From the NCBI GenBank assembly GCA_029006755.1, contig JAQXGO010000063.1:1-46127 (forward strand): a stretch of DNA of 46,127 bases, in the 5' to 3' direction. Positions 20,158-29,688 of the stretch are shown here, one piece after another (position 1 is the first letter of the stretch; each line of letters begins with the position of its first letter). The notes beneath the pieces were generated by a model. It worked only from the letters and a program-made list of their open reading frames with translations, ran no database searches and was not told the DNA's origin. The DNA is from Clostridia bacterium (GTDB lineage: Bacteria > Bacillota > Clostridia > UMGS1883 > UMGS1540). Position numbers and translations under genes: made by a program.

Positions 20158-20193
20158 ACACGCAGGTTTTGAGTGAAACCTGCGTGTTTTTTT
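20158..20193 (+). terminator. Terminator downstream of trkH
   Basis: ACACGCAGGTTT-TGAGTG-AAACCTGCGTGT then T tract. Confidence 0.85.
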
Positions 20194-20298
20194 ATAAAGA
20201 GCTCGAAATGGCCCGATTTGACAAAAAAGTGGCTTTATTTCTATTGATTTATGCCGTACTCTTTGATATGATTAAAAAAAAGAAAGGAATGATTGAGT

Positions 20299-21063
20299 GT
20301 GTCTAAAGGAATGGATGTTTTAAAAGAAAAATTACAAACTCGGCAAAAACTGTTTTCCACAATGCTCTGCCATGTTGGGTCTACATTATTGCCCGGTATC
20401 TACAAAAACGGTGGATTGGACTTTTTGATTATGGATTTGGAACATGGTACATTCTGCCCGGAAACAATAGGAGACTTCGCACAAGCTTGTCACAGCGTTG
20501 ATCTGCCTGTTATCTGTCGTGTGCAGGATTGTGAATATCATTGCATATCCAAGCCGCTGGATATGGGTGCAGATGGTGTTTTGATTCCACGTACGGAAAC
20601 GATTGAACAGGTAGAAACTGCAATTTCTTCTATGCGTTTTTACCCCTTAGGTCATAAAGGTGTTGGTGGACGTGGCCTTTTACGCCCCGGTGAGGAAATA
20701 TATGATTTTAATAAAAATCGGTTATTGTTTTTGCAGATTGAATCGGAGCAGGGTGTTGCTCTCTTAGATGAAATATTGACACGATTTGGGGACCAGGTTG
20801 CTGGTCTGTTAATTGGCCCTTGCGACATGGCTGTATCCATGGGATGCGGTCTGGATCTGACCTGTGATAGGATGATGGAGCAAATTAGAAAAACAGTAGA
20901 AACCTGTCAAAAACACGGTAAATCGATCGGTATGTTTATGGATGATGCATCCGTGCTTGCACGCTGGTATGCGGAAGGCATGAATATCTTCTGGACGGGG
21001 ACAGAAATGACCATGCTTGCTGAAACCGTAAAGCGTACCTGCCAAACTATGCAAGATCTTTAA
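20299..21063 (+). CDS. HpcH/HpaI family aldolase (2-keto-3-deoxy sugar-acid aldolase type)
   Basis: MDLEHGTFCPETIG, RVQDCEYHCISKPLDMGADGVLIPRTET, GRGLLRPGEE, GPCDMAVSMG motifs; GTG start with upstream AAAGGA. Confidence 0.88.
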   Translation: MSKGMDVLKEKLQTRQKLFSTMLCHVGSTLLPGIYKNGGLDFLIMDLEHGTFCPETIGDFAQACHSVDLPVICRVQDCEYHCISKPLDMGADGVLIPRTETIEQVETAISSMRFYPLGHKGVGGRGLLRPGEEIYDFNKNRLLFLQIESEQGVALLDEILTRFGDQVAGLLIGPCDMAVSMGCGLDLTCDRMMEQIRKTVETCQKHGKSIGMFMDDASVLARWYAEGMNIFWTGTEMTMLAETVKRTCQTMQDL

Positions 21064-21923
21064 TTCGGTTCAATGATTGCCGCGCTTTTTAGCGACATGC
21101 TTGTTGTGGGCGGCATTATTTGAATTTTTTTTCGGTACGCGGAAGGGGACATGCCATACATTGTCCGGAAATGTTTGGAAAACATGCTGCTGTTTATAAA
21201 TCCGCAATTTTCAGCAATGCGGCTTAGGTTTAAATTTGAATCTGTCAGTTGAGTTGCTGCACGACGAAGGCGAATCTGGTTTAAATATTCCATTGGTGAC
21301 ATGTGATAATACATACGAAACAGTCGCGTGAAATGTCGTCTGGAATAATGCGCCATTTCGGATAAACTTTCAAGACAGAGGGGCTCCGCGTAATGCGTTT
21401 CCATATAGGAGGCCGCTTCTGCCATAAGCGTATAGGAAGGCGATTGATGTATGCGTGGATGCGCGTTGTGAACAATGGCTGAAATTAGGGAATAAAATAG
21501 GGTATCGCATAGAGTTCTGTCCGTCTCTTGTGCAAGCAGTTGTGCAGTCAATGCCGCATATTCTGCGGTGAGTGAATCAATTTGCAGGTTGGATTTTAAC
21601 GCACCTTGACGTCGCAGCTGCGGTTCGACGATAAATAAGGACTGATAGGTAGGCAAGTGCATAAGTTCTGTCGCTTGCGCATGCAGTGCATCTAAATCGA
21701 ATTTGAAAATACAGTAGCGATATGCACGCGTTTGTAATTGCCCATGCATCATATCGCGTGTGAGAACGTATACGTCTAAGGGCATTGTTTCACTTTCTTT
21801 GTCGTTAATTACGTTCACAGCGTGCCCGGAAAGGGAAACATAAAGCTCCGCATAAGCATGGTTGTGCAAAGGTTGTGTGTTCTGCCGCAGACCCATATCT
21901 GCAGATGCGAATAAAGGTTTCAT
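21060..21923 (-). CDS. AraC-family transcriptional regulator
   Basis: C-terminal HTH_18 (LCLESLSEMAHYSRRHFTRLFRMYYHMSPMEYLNQIRLRRA) and N-terminal cupin-like region. Confidence 0.92.
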   Translation of the reverse strand: MKPLFASADMGLRQNTQPLHNHAYAELYVSLSGHAVNVINDKESETMPLDVYVLTRDMMHGQLQTRAYRYCIFKFDLDALHAQATELMHLPTYQSLFIVEPQLRRQGALKSNLQIDSLTAEYAALTAQLLAQETDRTLCDTLFYSLISAIVHNAHPRIHQSPSYTLMAEAASYMETHYAEPLCLESLSEMAHYSRRHFTRLFRMYYHMSPMEYLNQIRLRRAATQLTDSNLNLSRIAENCGFINSSMFSKHFRTMYGMSPSAYRKKIQIMPPTTSMSLKSAAIIEPN

Positions 21924-22019
21924 ACAATCCCTCCTGTATTATCCTTGCTTATTATAGCGGAAATCAGAAAAGATGTCAATAGAACAAAAATTGAAATAAA
22001 AGAATTGGAGATTCAAACT

Positions 22020-23048
22020 ATGAGTATGGTAAAAATAGAAGAAATCAGCAAGCGTATTTTTAATATTTTTATTCAGGCAGGGGTCTCGCCGGAGGATGCG
22101 GCAATTATGGTCGATGTTTTAAACGATGCACAAATGAAGGGCATTGTTACTCATGGCTATGTACGTGTGAAAAAATACGTAGATTGTATAAAAAGCGGAG
22201 GGATCAAGCCGGCCGGAAATCCTAAAATAGTATGGGATTCTCCTTCCTGGGCTATTGCAGACGGGAATGGTGGATTAGGTATTGTTATTGCCTATAAGGC
22301 GGCAAAATTAGCGATACAAAAGGCCAAAGAAACCGGTATAGGGATCATAAATGTCCGAAACAGTCACCACTTAGGCCCGGTTGGCTATTATGCAGCAATG
22401 TGTGCGGATGAAGGTATGTATAGTATGGCTATGAGTAATGGTGATCCACTTTTAGCTGCCACCGGCAGCCGTGAAAAAAATATAGGAAATAATCCGTTTG
22501 CGTATGCTGTTCCGGCAGGAAAATATGATAAAATTCTGTATGATGTAGCCATCAGTATGGGATCAGACATGAAGATCATTCAAATGGGTGAAGAAAACAA
22601 AAAGGTGCCGGATGGCTGGATGCTTGATGTAGATGGACGTCCTTCTAATACACCTGCTGATTATCTTGCAGGAGGTGTTTTGCTTCCCTTTGGCGGATAT
22701 AAAGGATATGGCCTTGCTTTAATGGTGGAAAGCTTTGCTGCCGTTTTATCCGGCGCGGCTGTTACACATGACGTAAAAGCATGGAACACAACAGAGGGAG
22801 CTTCCGGCAATGTTGGTCATTTTATTATGGCTTTGGATTTGGAAAAAATCGGAGGGCGAGAAATCTATGAAAAACGCATAGAAGGCATTATTGATGAAAT
22901 TAAGTCCTCTAAGCTGGCTGACGGAGCAGAAGGAATTTATTATCCGGGCGAAAAAGAACGTATGGCTAAGGCGAAGTGCTTAGAATACGGCGTAGTGGAG
23001 GTACTTCCGTCAACACTCAAATTCATAAAAGATTCAGAAGAGCTGTAA
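22020..23048 (+). CDS. Ldh_2-family (malate/L-lactate-type) NAD(P)-dependent oxidoreductase
   Basis: THGYVRVKKYVDCIKSGGI, VRNSHHLGPVGYYA, NPFAYAVPAG, GGYKGYGLALMVE motifs. Confidence 0.9.
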   Translation: MSMVKIEEISKRIFNIFIQAGVSPEDAAIMVDVLNDAQMKGIVTHGYVRVKKYVDCIKSGGIKPAGNPKIVWDSPSWAIADGNGGLGIVIAYKAAKLAIQKAKETGIGIINVRNSHHLGPVGYYAAMCADEGMYSMAMSNGDPLLAATGSREKNIGNNPFAYAVPAGKYDKILYDVAISMGSDMKIIQMGEENKKVPDGWMLDVDGRPSNTPADYLAGGVLLPFGGYKGYGLALMVESFAAVLSGAAVTHDVKAWNTTEGASGNVGHFIMALDLEKIGGREIYEKRIEGIIDEIKSSKLADGAEGIYYPGEKERMAKAKCLEYGVVEVLPSTLKFIKDSEEL

Positions 23049-23088
23049 GACATAGGGCATGAATATTTGCAATATACAAAAATAAAAA

Positions 23089-23384
23089 AGACTATTCATA
23101 GGAATAGTCTCAGACTGTCGAAAAACTCGGTCTACCACAAGCAAAGTATATATTGCATTTAAAAAGTTGACTTCTGTGTCCTTCAGCGCAGCGCATATCA
23201 AAATGTTAAAACCGCAAGGAAAACGTCGAATTTACCTTGCGGTTTCTTGTTTTTTACGAATGCAAACTCTACCGTACCATCGTACGCCGACGAATTTGCA
23301 TTCGCAAAATATACCTTCGTTTTTCAACCTCTGACCAGCGTGTCGACTTTATCGACACGCTGAGACTATTCATAGGAATAGTCT
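23089..23384. mobile_element. MITE-like 252-bp element (23111-23362) flanked by 22-bp direct copies of a palindromic terminator
   Basis: AGACTATTCATAGGAATAGTCT at 23089-23110 and 23363-23384; element ends CAGACTGTCGAAAAA and (reverse complement) CAGCGTGTCGATAAA; multiple internal hairpins; no ORF. Confidence 0.7.
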
Positions 23385-23389
23385 TTTTT

Positions 23390-23465
<76 letters not shown>

Positions 23466-23570
23466 ATCTCGTTTTCAAAACGATACTATTACAAATGAGA
23501 ATGGATAATTTGTCAAGTATTTTTATAAAAAACAAAGAAAAAAATACGTAGAAGTAAAAAGCGGCAGTTT

Positions 23571-24395
23571 TTATCCCAATGTTTCGCGCAAATACGAAGG
23601 AGCAACGAATACGTTTTTGTAGCGTTCCGGCTCTACACCCATTTGTTGCAGAAAGAACCGTTTGAAATAATAAATATTGGAAAATCCTACCGCGTTGGCA
23701 ATGGCGGGAAGCGGCATGTCTGTGGTACAAATCAGATGTGCCGCTTCTTTTGCGCGCATTCTTGCAAAATATTTAAGCGGTGACATACCGATTGCCTTTT
23801 TGAATTTAGCAGAAAAATACGTGGGATCATAATGCGTTTTTTTTGCAAGAACCTCAAGGGGCATGTCCTCGTTGACATGTGTACGCATGTAATCAATGAT
23901 TTCCGAAAATTCCTCTTTGGCATTTTCCTTATCTACTCTGGCTTTAATATATAAGGCGCATAGTTTTGTGATTTCCGAGGCCCAGACAAAATAACCGTAA
24001 AAATCCCCACTTGAGGCATTTATCATAGTATTGTGTATTTCCATAATTTCTTTTTCAGGAAAGGAAATTACATGATTATCCTTTGTGCAATTATAAAACG
24101 AGAAAATATCTTCACCGTTTATTTCTGCACGAAATTCCATATCAATCATCGTCATATTTACACCGGGAAGTAACCAAAAGGAATGACGAAGACCGGCAGG
24201 AAGCAAAGCGAGCTGGTGTTTACGAACGATATAGTTTTGTTCTTCAATATTTAAAACGATGCTTCCGTCAAGTACATAAAAAAACTTATGGCAGTGGGAA
24301 ACTGTGTTTCCGTGCCAACCCGGTGCGCAGTGCACAATGCGGGAATTGCTGGGGTAAATTTTAATATCCTTAACCGGAATCAAAAGATTTTCCAT
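23571..24395 (-). CDS. AraC-family transcriptional regulator with N-terminal cupin (sugar-responsive type)
   Basis: YFSAKFKKAIGMSPLKYFARMRAKEAAHLICTTDMPLPAIANAVGFSNIYYFKRFF. Confidence 0.93.
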   Translation of the reverse strand: MENLLIPVKDIKIYPSNSRIVHCAPGWHGNTVSHCHKFFYVLDGSIVLNIEEQNYIVRKHQLALLPAGLRHSFWLLPGVNMTMIDMEFRAEINGEDIFSFYNCTKDNHVISFPEKEIMEIHNTMINASSGDFYGYFVWASEITKLCALYIKARVDKENAKEEFSEIIDYMRTHVNEDMPLEVLAKKTHYDPTYFSAKFKKAIGMSPLKYFARMRAKEAAHLICTTDMPLPAIANAVGFSNIYYFKRFFLQQMGVEPERYKNVFVAPSYLRETLG

Positions 24396-24696
24396 GATTT
24401 CTACCTCGTTCCTTTTTTACATCATGTATAGTATATCCCAAATTATATGTTTTGTCAAGCGTGAAAAAAGTTGTTCAATTTACCACAAAACTATAAAAAA
24501 ACCTGAAAATCCAATATAAAATATGTGAATTTGAATCACAAAATCGTAAAAACAATGTGTGAACTCTACTGTTTACAGCTGAAGATTTCATGTGGTATAC
24601 TGGCGATAAGATAACATAGTATTGTTATATCCAAAAATGAAAAGGGGGAGCGGTTGACGCAAACATCCAAAATAAACACATAAAGGAGAATTCATC

Positions 24697-27636
24697 TTGA
24701 AGAAAATAATTGCAATCTTACTCACCATTCCAATGCTGTTTCTAATGCCGACCGGTGCTTCTTCAGCATCTTTTTCCGACACTACCGGGAAGTCTTGCGA
24801 AACTGCCGTTACTGTCTTATCGGCACTGGGTATTTTGGAAGGAAAAGCGGAAGGGGCATTTGAACCGGATAGCCCCCTTACCCGTGCAGAAATGACCACA
24901 ATTATTCTGCGTACGATGAATATGACGGGAATGACAGGAAGCGATACCTTTGCGGATGTTCCGACTGACCATTGGGCATATGCAAACATTAGTGCAGCAT
25001 ATCAAATGGGCATTATAAACGGCACAAGCGCTGCGACTTTTGAGCCGGATAAAAGTGTTACATACGAGCAGGCAGTAAAAATGATGATTGCCGCACTTGG
25101 GTATACGGTAAAAGCGGAAGCCGAGGGCGGGTATCCCTCGGGATATCTCGCACAGGCATCGCAGCTTGACATTTTAAAGGGCGTGAAAGTCGGCGGCGAA
25201 ATGTCGAGAGGGGACATGGCAATTTTAGTATATAATGCGCTGGATACAGAACTTTTCATCCGTTCTCTTTATGGCGATGCCGCGTTGGAGTTTGAAACCA
25301 ATAAAGCAAAAACGTTGCTTTCCTACTATTTGAAAGTTTCGCGCCTCACTGCAGAAATAACGGCAACGCCCATGGGTGAAATCATCGACCCCGGCAAAAA
25401 GCTTAAAAATGATGAGGTGGCAGTAGGAACTGTAATCATGAAGAAGGGTGAAACAGCAGCGCAGGAAATGCTGGGTATGCGCATCGATATCTTCACCCGT
25501 GAGGATGGAGAAACCGAAAAGCCTGTCATCCTTGCCGTGGTGCCTCGTTCCAACACGAAAGTGATGGATTTGCGCGTAAGCGACATTGAAATCCAAAGCA
25601 CGGAGATTACCTATGAAACTGAATCTGGTACGGACCGAAAGGTAAATATCGCCGGTGCAAAGCTTATTTATAACGGACGCGTGGAAACAAACAAAACCTA
25701 TCTTGAGAACATGCAGTGCGGCACGGTTCGCCTTATTGCAAATGAAGGCGGAGACTGCAAGTATGTGATAGCCGAAGAATATAAGAACTATGTTGTAGAC
25801 CGCATTCTGGCAGAAGAAAACAAAATTTATTTTAAAAATCAGGGCGTAGCTCCCATGATACTTGACCTTACGGAAAGCGGCAATGTGCTGACAAACGCTG
25901 CAGGAATACCTTTGACGCTTGCGGAGCTTATCGAATGGGATGTCCTTTCTGTTATAGAAAGTGTCGATAAAAGCGTACGCCGCATTTATAGTTCATTCCA
26001 GAGCGTGACGGGCACGGTTACGGAGATGAGAGAGGGCGAAGTTGTGATTGGCGACAAGACCTATGCTGTTGCATCACCTCTTGCTGTTGGCGAAATTAAA
26101 ATCGGAATAACGGCTGCTTTTTGCCTTGATTATTCGGGTGCGATTGCAGCATTGGATGAAGCCGCTTCTAAAACAGCAAAGTATGGTTGGCTTGTAGGGG
26201 CAGCCAATACAAAAGGAATCAACACAGTTCCGCAGCTTAAACTTTTTACGGAAGACGGTACGATGGTTGTGTTTAATACCTCCGACAAGGTAACACTTAA
26301 CGGAACACCTGTATTAAAAACGGAACTTCTGAACAAAACCACGCTTTCGGGCACAGCGCGGTTTACACCGGATGCAAAATCTCCGCTTGTGGACGACACG
26401 GGAAACGTCGTGCCGCAGCTTTTGAAGTATGAAACAACGGAAGAAGGTTTTCTTTGCCGTATTGAAACAGCAACCAATAAATCTAATCCCGTGCCGGATG
26501 ATAAAACCACAAGCTATGGCGATGGCGATTTCAGTATGGACTGGTACGTAAAGTCGCCGGCAAGAGGGCAGGTAAATTCTACGGAGTTTAACGGCGAACC
26601 GGATGGCTCTGCAAATAGATTTTCCGGCGTTATTGAATGTATAAACGGCGTTTACTTCGGTAATGTACGAACAGACGGCGAAACAAAGTGTTTCATCATT
26701 CCTTATGCACAGGACAAAGAAGAAGAGTACAAAATTCGTTCGATGGCAAGCTTCTCTTTGGAGAATGCCCGTACCGACAGAAATATTGCATTTTATGATA
26801 TTGATGAGGAATTTCACTGCGGTGCCATGGTGATCCATTCCTATCTCGGAAGCGGTGCAAGCGGTGATTATCCTGACCAGTACCAGAAAGTTGGCATTGT
26901 CTTAGGTAGAGCCGAAACACTTTCAGAGGATGGCGAAGTGCTGGATACTTTAAAACTCTATACGCAGGACGGGGAAGAGGTTAGTGTTTCTATAGAAGAA
27001 GATACAAATGTTTTATATGCTAACGCAGCCTCTGACATCGTGGCGGATACAAAATGGTATGCTACAAACGGGAGAGACAATACGCCACTTGAAAATATAG
27101 TACGTGAAAAATATAAGAAGAGGTATAAGAGTAGCGACAGCGATGCGGATTTCCCCACAGAGCCGCTGGGCGCACTGCCAATGTATCTGAAAATGGATGA
27201 TTTAACCCCCGGTGATGTGGTACAGTACGAAACAAATCCTGTAGGAGAAATAACACGTATTGCGGTACAGTTTCGCTGTGAATATCCGGCACAGATGGAG
27301 CTTTTCCAGAAGGCAGACTGTGATATTTACGATCCGCCTACAAAGGTATTGCAATATACAACAGGGGGAAAGGTCAGAACAAACGGCATTGTAAAGAAAA
27401 CGGTAACAGGTGCAATCCTGGTTGAAACCTATTCCGCTTTAACAACGGGTATATTGCGTGAAACACCGTTTCTGCGCGCACTTCCCAATAAGGGTGTGTA
27501 TGTATTGTGGGATTTAAAAAAAGGCGAAATGCGTAAAATTGCTTTGCAGGATATCATGGAAGGCGATGAAATATTCTCTTATTGGGCGAACACCGATCAG
27601 AAAATTACGGTTGTATATAGAAACAGAACAAAATAG
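24697..27636 (+). CDS. Secreted large surface protein with N-terminal SLH domains
   Basis: Signal peptide MKKIIAILLTIPMLFLMPTGASSAS; SLH repeats (FEPDSPLTRAEMTTIILR; FADVPTDHWAYANISAAYQMGIINGTSAATFEPDKSVTYEQAVKMMIAALGY). Confidence 0.87.
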   Translation: MKKIIAILLTIPMLFLMPTGASSASFSDTTGKSCETAVTVLSALGILEGKAEGAFEPDSPLTRAEMTTIILRTMNMTGMTGSDTFADVPTDHWAYANISAAYQMGIINGTSAATFEPDKSVTYEQAVKMMIAALGYTVKAEAEGGYPSGYLAQASQLDILKGVKVGGEMSRGDMAILVYNALDTELFIRSLYGDAALEFETNKAKTLLSYYLKVSRLTAEITATPMGEIIDPGKKLKNDEVAVGTVIMKKGETAAQEMLGMRIDIFTREDGETEKPVILAVVPRSNTKVMDLRVSDIEIQSTEITYETESGTDRKVNIAGAKLIYNGRVETNKTYLENMQCGTVRLIANEGGDCKYVIAEEYKNYVVDRILAEENKIYFKNQGVAPMILDLTESGNVLTNAAGIPLTLAELIEWDVLSVIESVDKSVRRIYSSFQSVTGTVTEMREGEVVIGDKTYAVASPLAVGEIKIGITAAFCLDYSGAIAALDEAASKTAKYGWLVGAANTKGINTVPQLKLFTEDGTMVVFNTSDKVTLNGTPVLKTELLNKTTLSGTARFTPDAKSPLVDDTGNVVPQLLKYETTEEGFLCRIETATNKSNPVPDDKTTSYGDGDFSMDWYVKSPARGQVNSTEFNGEPDGSANRFSGVIECINGVYFGNVRTDGETKCFIIPYAQDKEEEYKIRSMASFSLENARTDRNIAFYDIDEEFHCGAMVIHSYLGSGASGDYPDQYQKVGIVLGRAETLSEDGEVLDTLKLYTQDGEEVSVSIEEDTNVLYANAASDIVADTKWYATNGRDNTPLENIVREKYKKRYKSSDSDADFPTEPLGALPMYLKMDDLTPGDVVQYETNPVGEITRIAVQFRCEYPAQMELFQKADCDIYDPPTKVLQYTTGGKVRTNGIVKKTVTGAILVETYSALTTGILRETPFLRALPNKGVYVLWDLKKGEMRKIALQDIMEGDEIFSYWANTDQKITVVYRNRTK

Positions 27637-27666
27637 CTTTAGTGGCAGCGGGAAGGAGCAATATAA

Positions 27667-29607
27667 ATGAATGTATTAAGGAAGCTTTTTTGTATTCTGC
27701 TTTGCCTTAGCATCCTTCTTCCATGTGGCGTAATAAGTGCCGAGGAGGAAAATCTCCTTTCCGGCACATGGAGTCAAACGACAGGCAGTCTTGGTGCGAC
27801 TATGCAAAACGGAAAGGTTACATTACCGCTCCAAAATTCAGCAGGGATTGCATCGGCGTACATACCGGTTATCAAAGGTGCAACATATGAATTGTCTTTT
27901 ACATATTCTCTTCCCATAGAGGGAAAAGGCAGTGTAAAGGTTTGTGGATTTAATCGAAACGATGATGAAACGGAAATTGGCTCTGTTGTGCCGATTACAA
28001 AGCTTTCAGCGGGAAGATTTGTAAAGCATACGTTGACGTTTTCACCGAAAACCATAGGAAGCGGAACGATAGTTCGGTATGTAAAAGTGAACTTTGCAAG
28101 CACAATCGTCAGTGAAAGCACGGATGTGTTTACGGTTTCGGATATAAAGCTTGTCCGTGTGCCCGGAAATGAAATGATTTCAAATGGCGGTGCTGAAATG
28201 ATATGGCAAGGAAAACCGGTTGGAATTATTGGCGGCACATGTTTACAAAATACCCCTGATGCACAAAGTGGCAACAATATGATGCGCGTGGATGCGGGCG
28301 AGGAAATGCACTTGCCGCTTGTCCTTGAAAAAGAGGCGAACCTTGCAAAAATCACAGGCTTTTTAAAGAAAGGCGCAGGGCTTACGGAAGAAAGCCGCGT
28401 AACCGTGTCAGTGCGGGAAGATAATAAGGACGGCATTGTGCTTAGTGAAAAACCCGTACGGTTTACGGGAGAGAAATGGGAGCTGATTCGTTTTTCCGCA
28501 TTGCCGATGCGTCCACGCCTGATTGTTTCCGTAAAGGTAGAGAATGCAGGCTGTGTATATGCAGACGGCTTCCAAATTGAAGCAGATAAAAATATTCTTC
28601 GGAATCCTGCTTTTACGTCGGAGGGCGTTGTGGATGAAGAAGGCAAGCCGGTTACATGGGCTATCGAAAACACATGGTTTAACACTAAAATCAAACACGC
28701 AAACGATGATAACGTATATTTAAATGATACATTCTACGATACATCTACCGGAGAAACGGTTTCCGTAGTAAACGAAGACGGTAATTGCCCCGATGGGCAA
28801 AACTATATTGAAGCTGCGGGCTGTGGGAAAATGGTTTTAATCCGTACCCGAAGCGCTATTCCCGTCAAGGAAGGCGAAAAATACCGCATTTCCGTCTGGA
28901 TGAAAACAGAAGGGGGGAGCGGACGAATTGCCATTGCAACGCAGCAAAGTGCAATTCGAGAAAATTATCCGGGGTGGTCACAGTTTATTGTGGATGAAAA
29001 CACTGGCGGGGTTTGGAAGCACATTTCATTTACACTTTCCGTTCCCAAAGGTATGACGAGCTTTAATCTCAATCTGCGCACGCAAGGTGCAGTGGCGGCC
29101 GATAAAAAAATCTCGTTTAATATGCCGTGCGTAGAAAAGATAGAGAAAAACGAGGTTGGCTTCTTTGTACAGGAAATGGAGGCGTCGGCTTCGGGAGCAA
29201 CTGTGATGGTGGCAGCCCCCCGTCTTGAACCGTATGGCTATGCATTTCAGAATGTGTTAGGGTCGCCAGTAGAAAGAATCACGGGACTATCAGGTGCATT
29301 GACGGCGGTAGGGCAGACTGTAGATTCGGCTCTCACCACCGATGCCATTATGATTATGGCAACGTATACCTATGAAAACGGAGAACGTGAGCTTTTAGCT
29401 TTCAAAATCGGCGAGCCGCCGAGCGACCCGGCGTGGACAACGGGGGTTAAGGATTTAAACGGAAACGATGTGAAAGGTGTAAAGTACCCCACAGTTTCTA
29501 TGCCACTTTCGGAAATCGACGAAGAGACAGACGAAATCCGCGCTTTCCTCTGGGATAGCGCCGTGGGGGTTCGGGCAGAAGGGAAAACGGCTGTTCTTTG
29601 TCGGTAA
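27667..29607 (+). CDS. Secreted protein with carbohydrate-binding-like jelly-roll modules, no recognisable catalytic domain
   Basis: Signal peptide; EGEKYRISVWMKTEGGSGRIAI module; C-terminal EIRAFLWDS motif; paralogue of the next gene. Confidence 0.75.
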   Translation: MNVLRKLFCILLCLSILLPCGVISAEEENLLSGTWSQTTGSLGATMQNGKVTLPLQNSAGIASAYIPVIKGATYELSFTYSLPIEGKGSVKVCGFNRNDDETEIGSVVPITKLSAGRFVKHTLTFSPKTIGSGTIVRYVKVNFASTIVSESTDVFTVSDIKLVRVPGNEMISNGGAEMIWQGKPVGIIGGTCLQNTPDAQSGNNMMRVDAGEEMHLPLVLEKEANLAKITGFLKKGAGLTEESRVTVSVREDNKDGIVLSEKPVRFTGEKWELIRFSALPMRPRLIVSVKVENAGCVYADGFQIEADKNILRNPAFTSEGVVDEEGKPVTWAIENTWFNTKIKHANDDNVYLNDTFYDTSTGETVSVVNEDGNCPDGQNYIEAAGCGKMVLIRTRSAIPVKEGEKYRISVWMKTEGGSGRIAIATQQSAIRENYPGWSQFIVDENTGGVWKHISFTLSVPKGMTSFNLNLRTQGAVAADKKISFNMPCVEKIEKNEVGFFVQEMEASASGATVMVAAPRLEPYGYAFQNVLGSPVERITGLSGALTAVGQTVDSALTTDAIMIMATYTYENGERELLAFKIGEPPSDPAWTTGVKDLNGNDVKGVKYPTVSMPLSEIDEETDEIRAFLWDSAVGVRAEGKTAVLCR

Positions 29608-29688
29608 TCCGACGGATGTAATTTCTTGGTTTTACTCGGCTAGAGTGCCGGTAAAATAAAACATGAAAAGTTTGAAAGGAGAACAAAC

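Noticed and set aside
24611-24628. Palindrome ATAACATAGTATTGTTAT upstream of the 24697 SLH gene as a regulator operator
   Set aside because: Arms are only 6 bp and AT-rich; AraC regulators usually bind direct repeats, so chance cannot be excluded.
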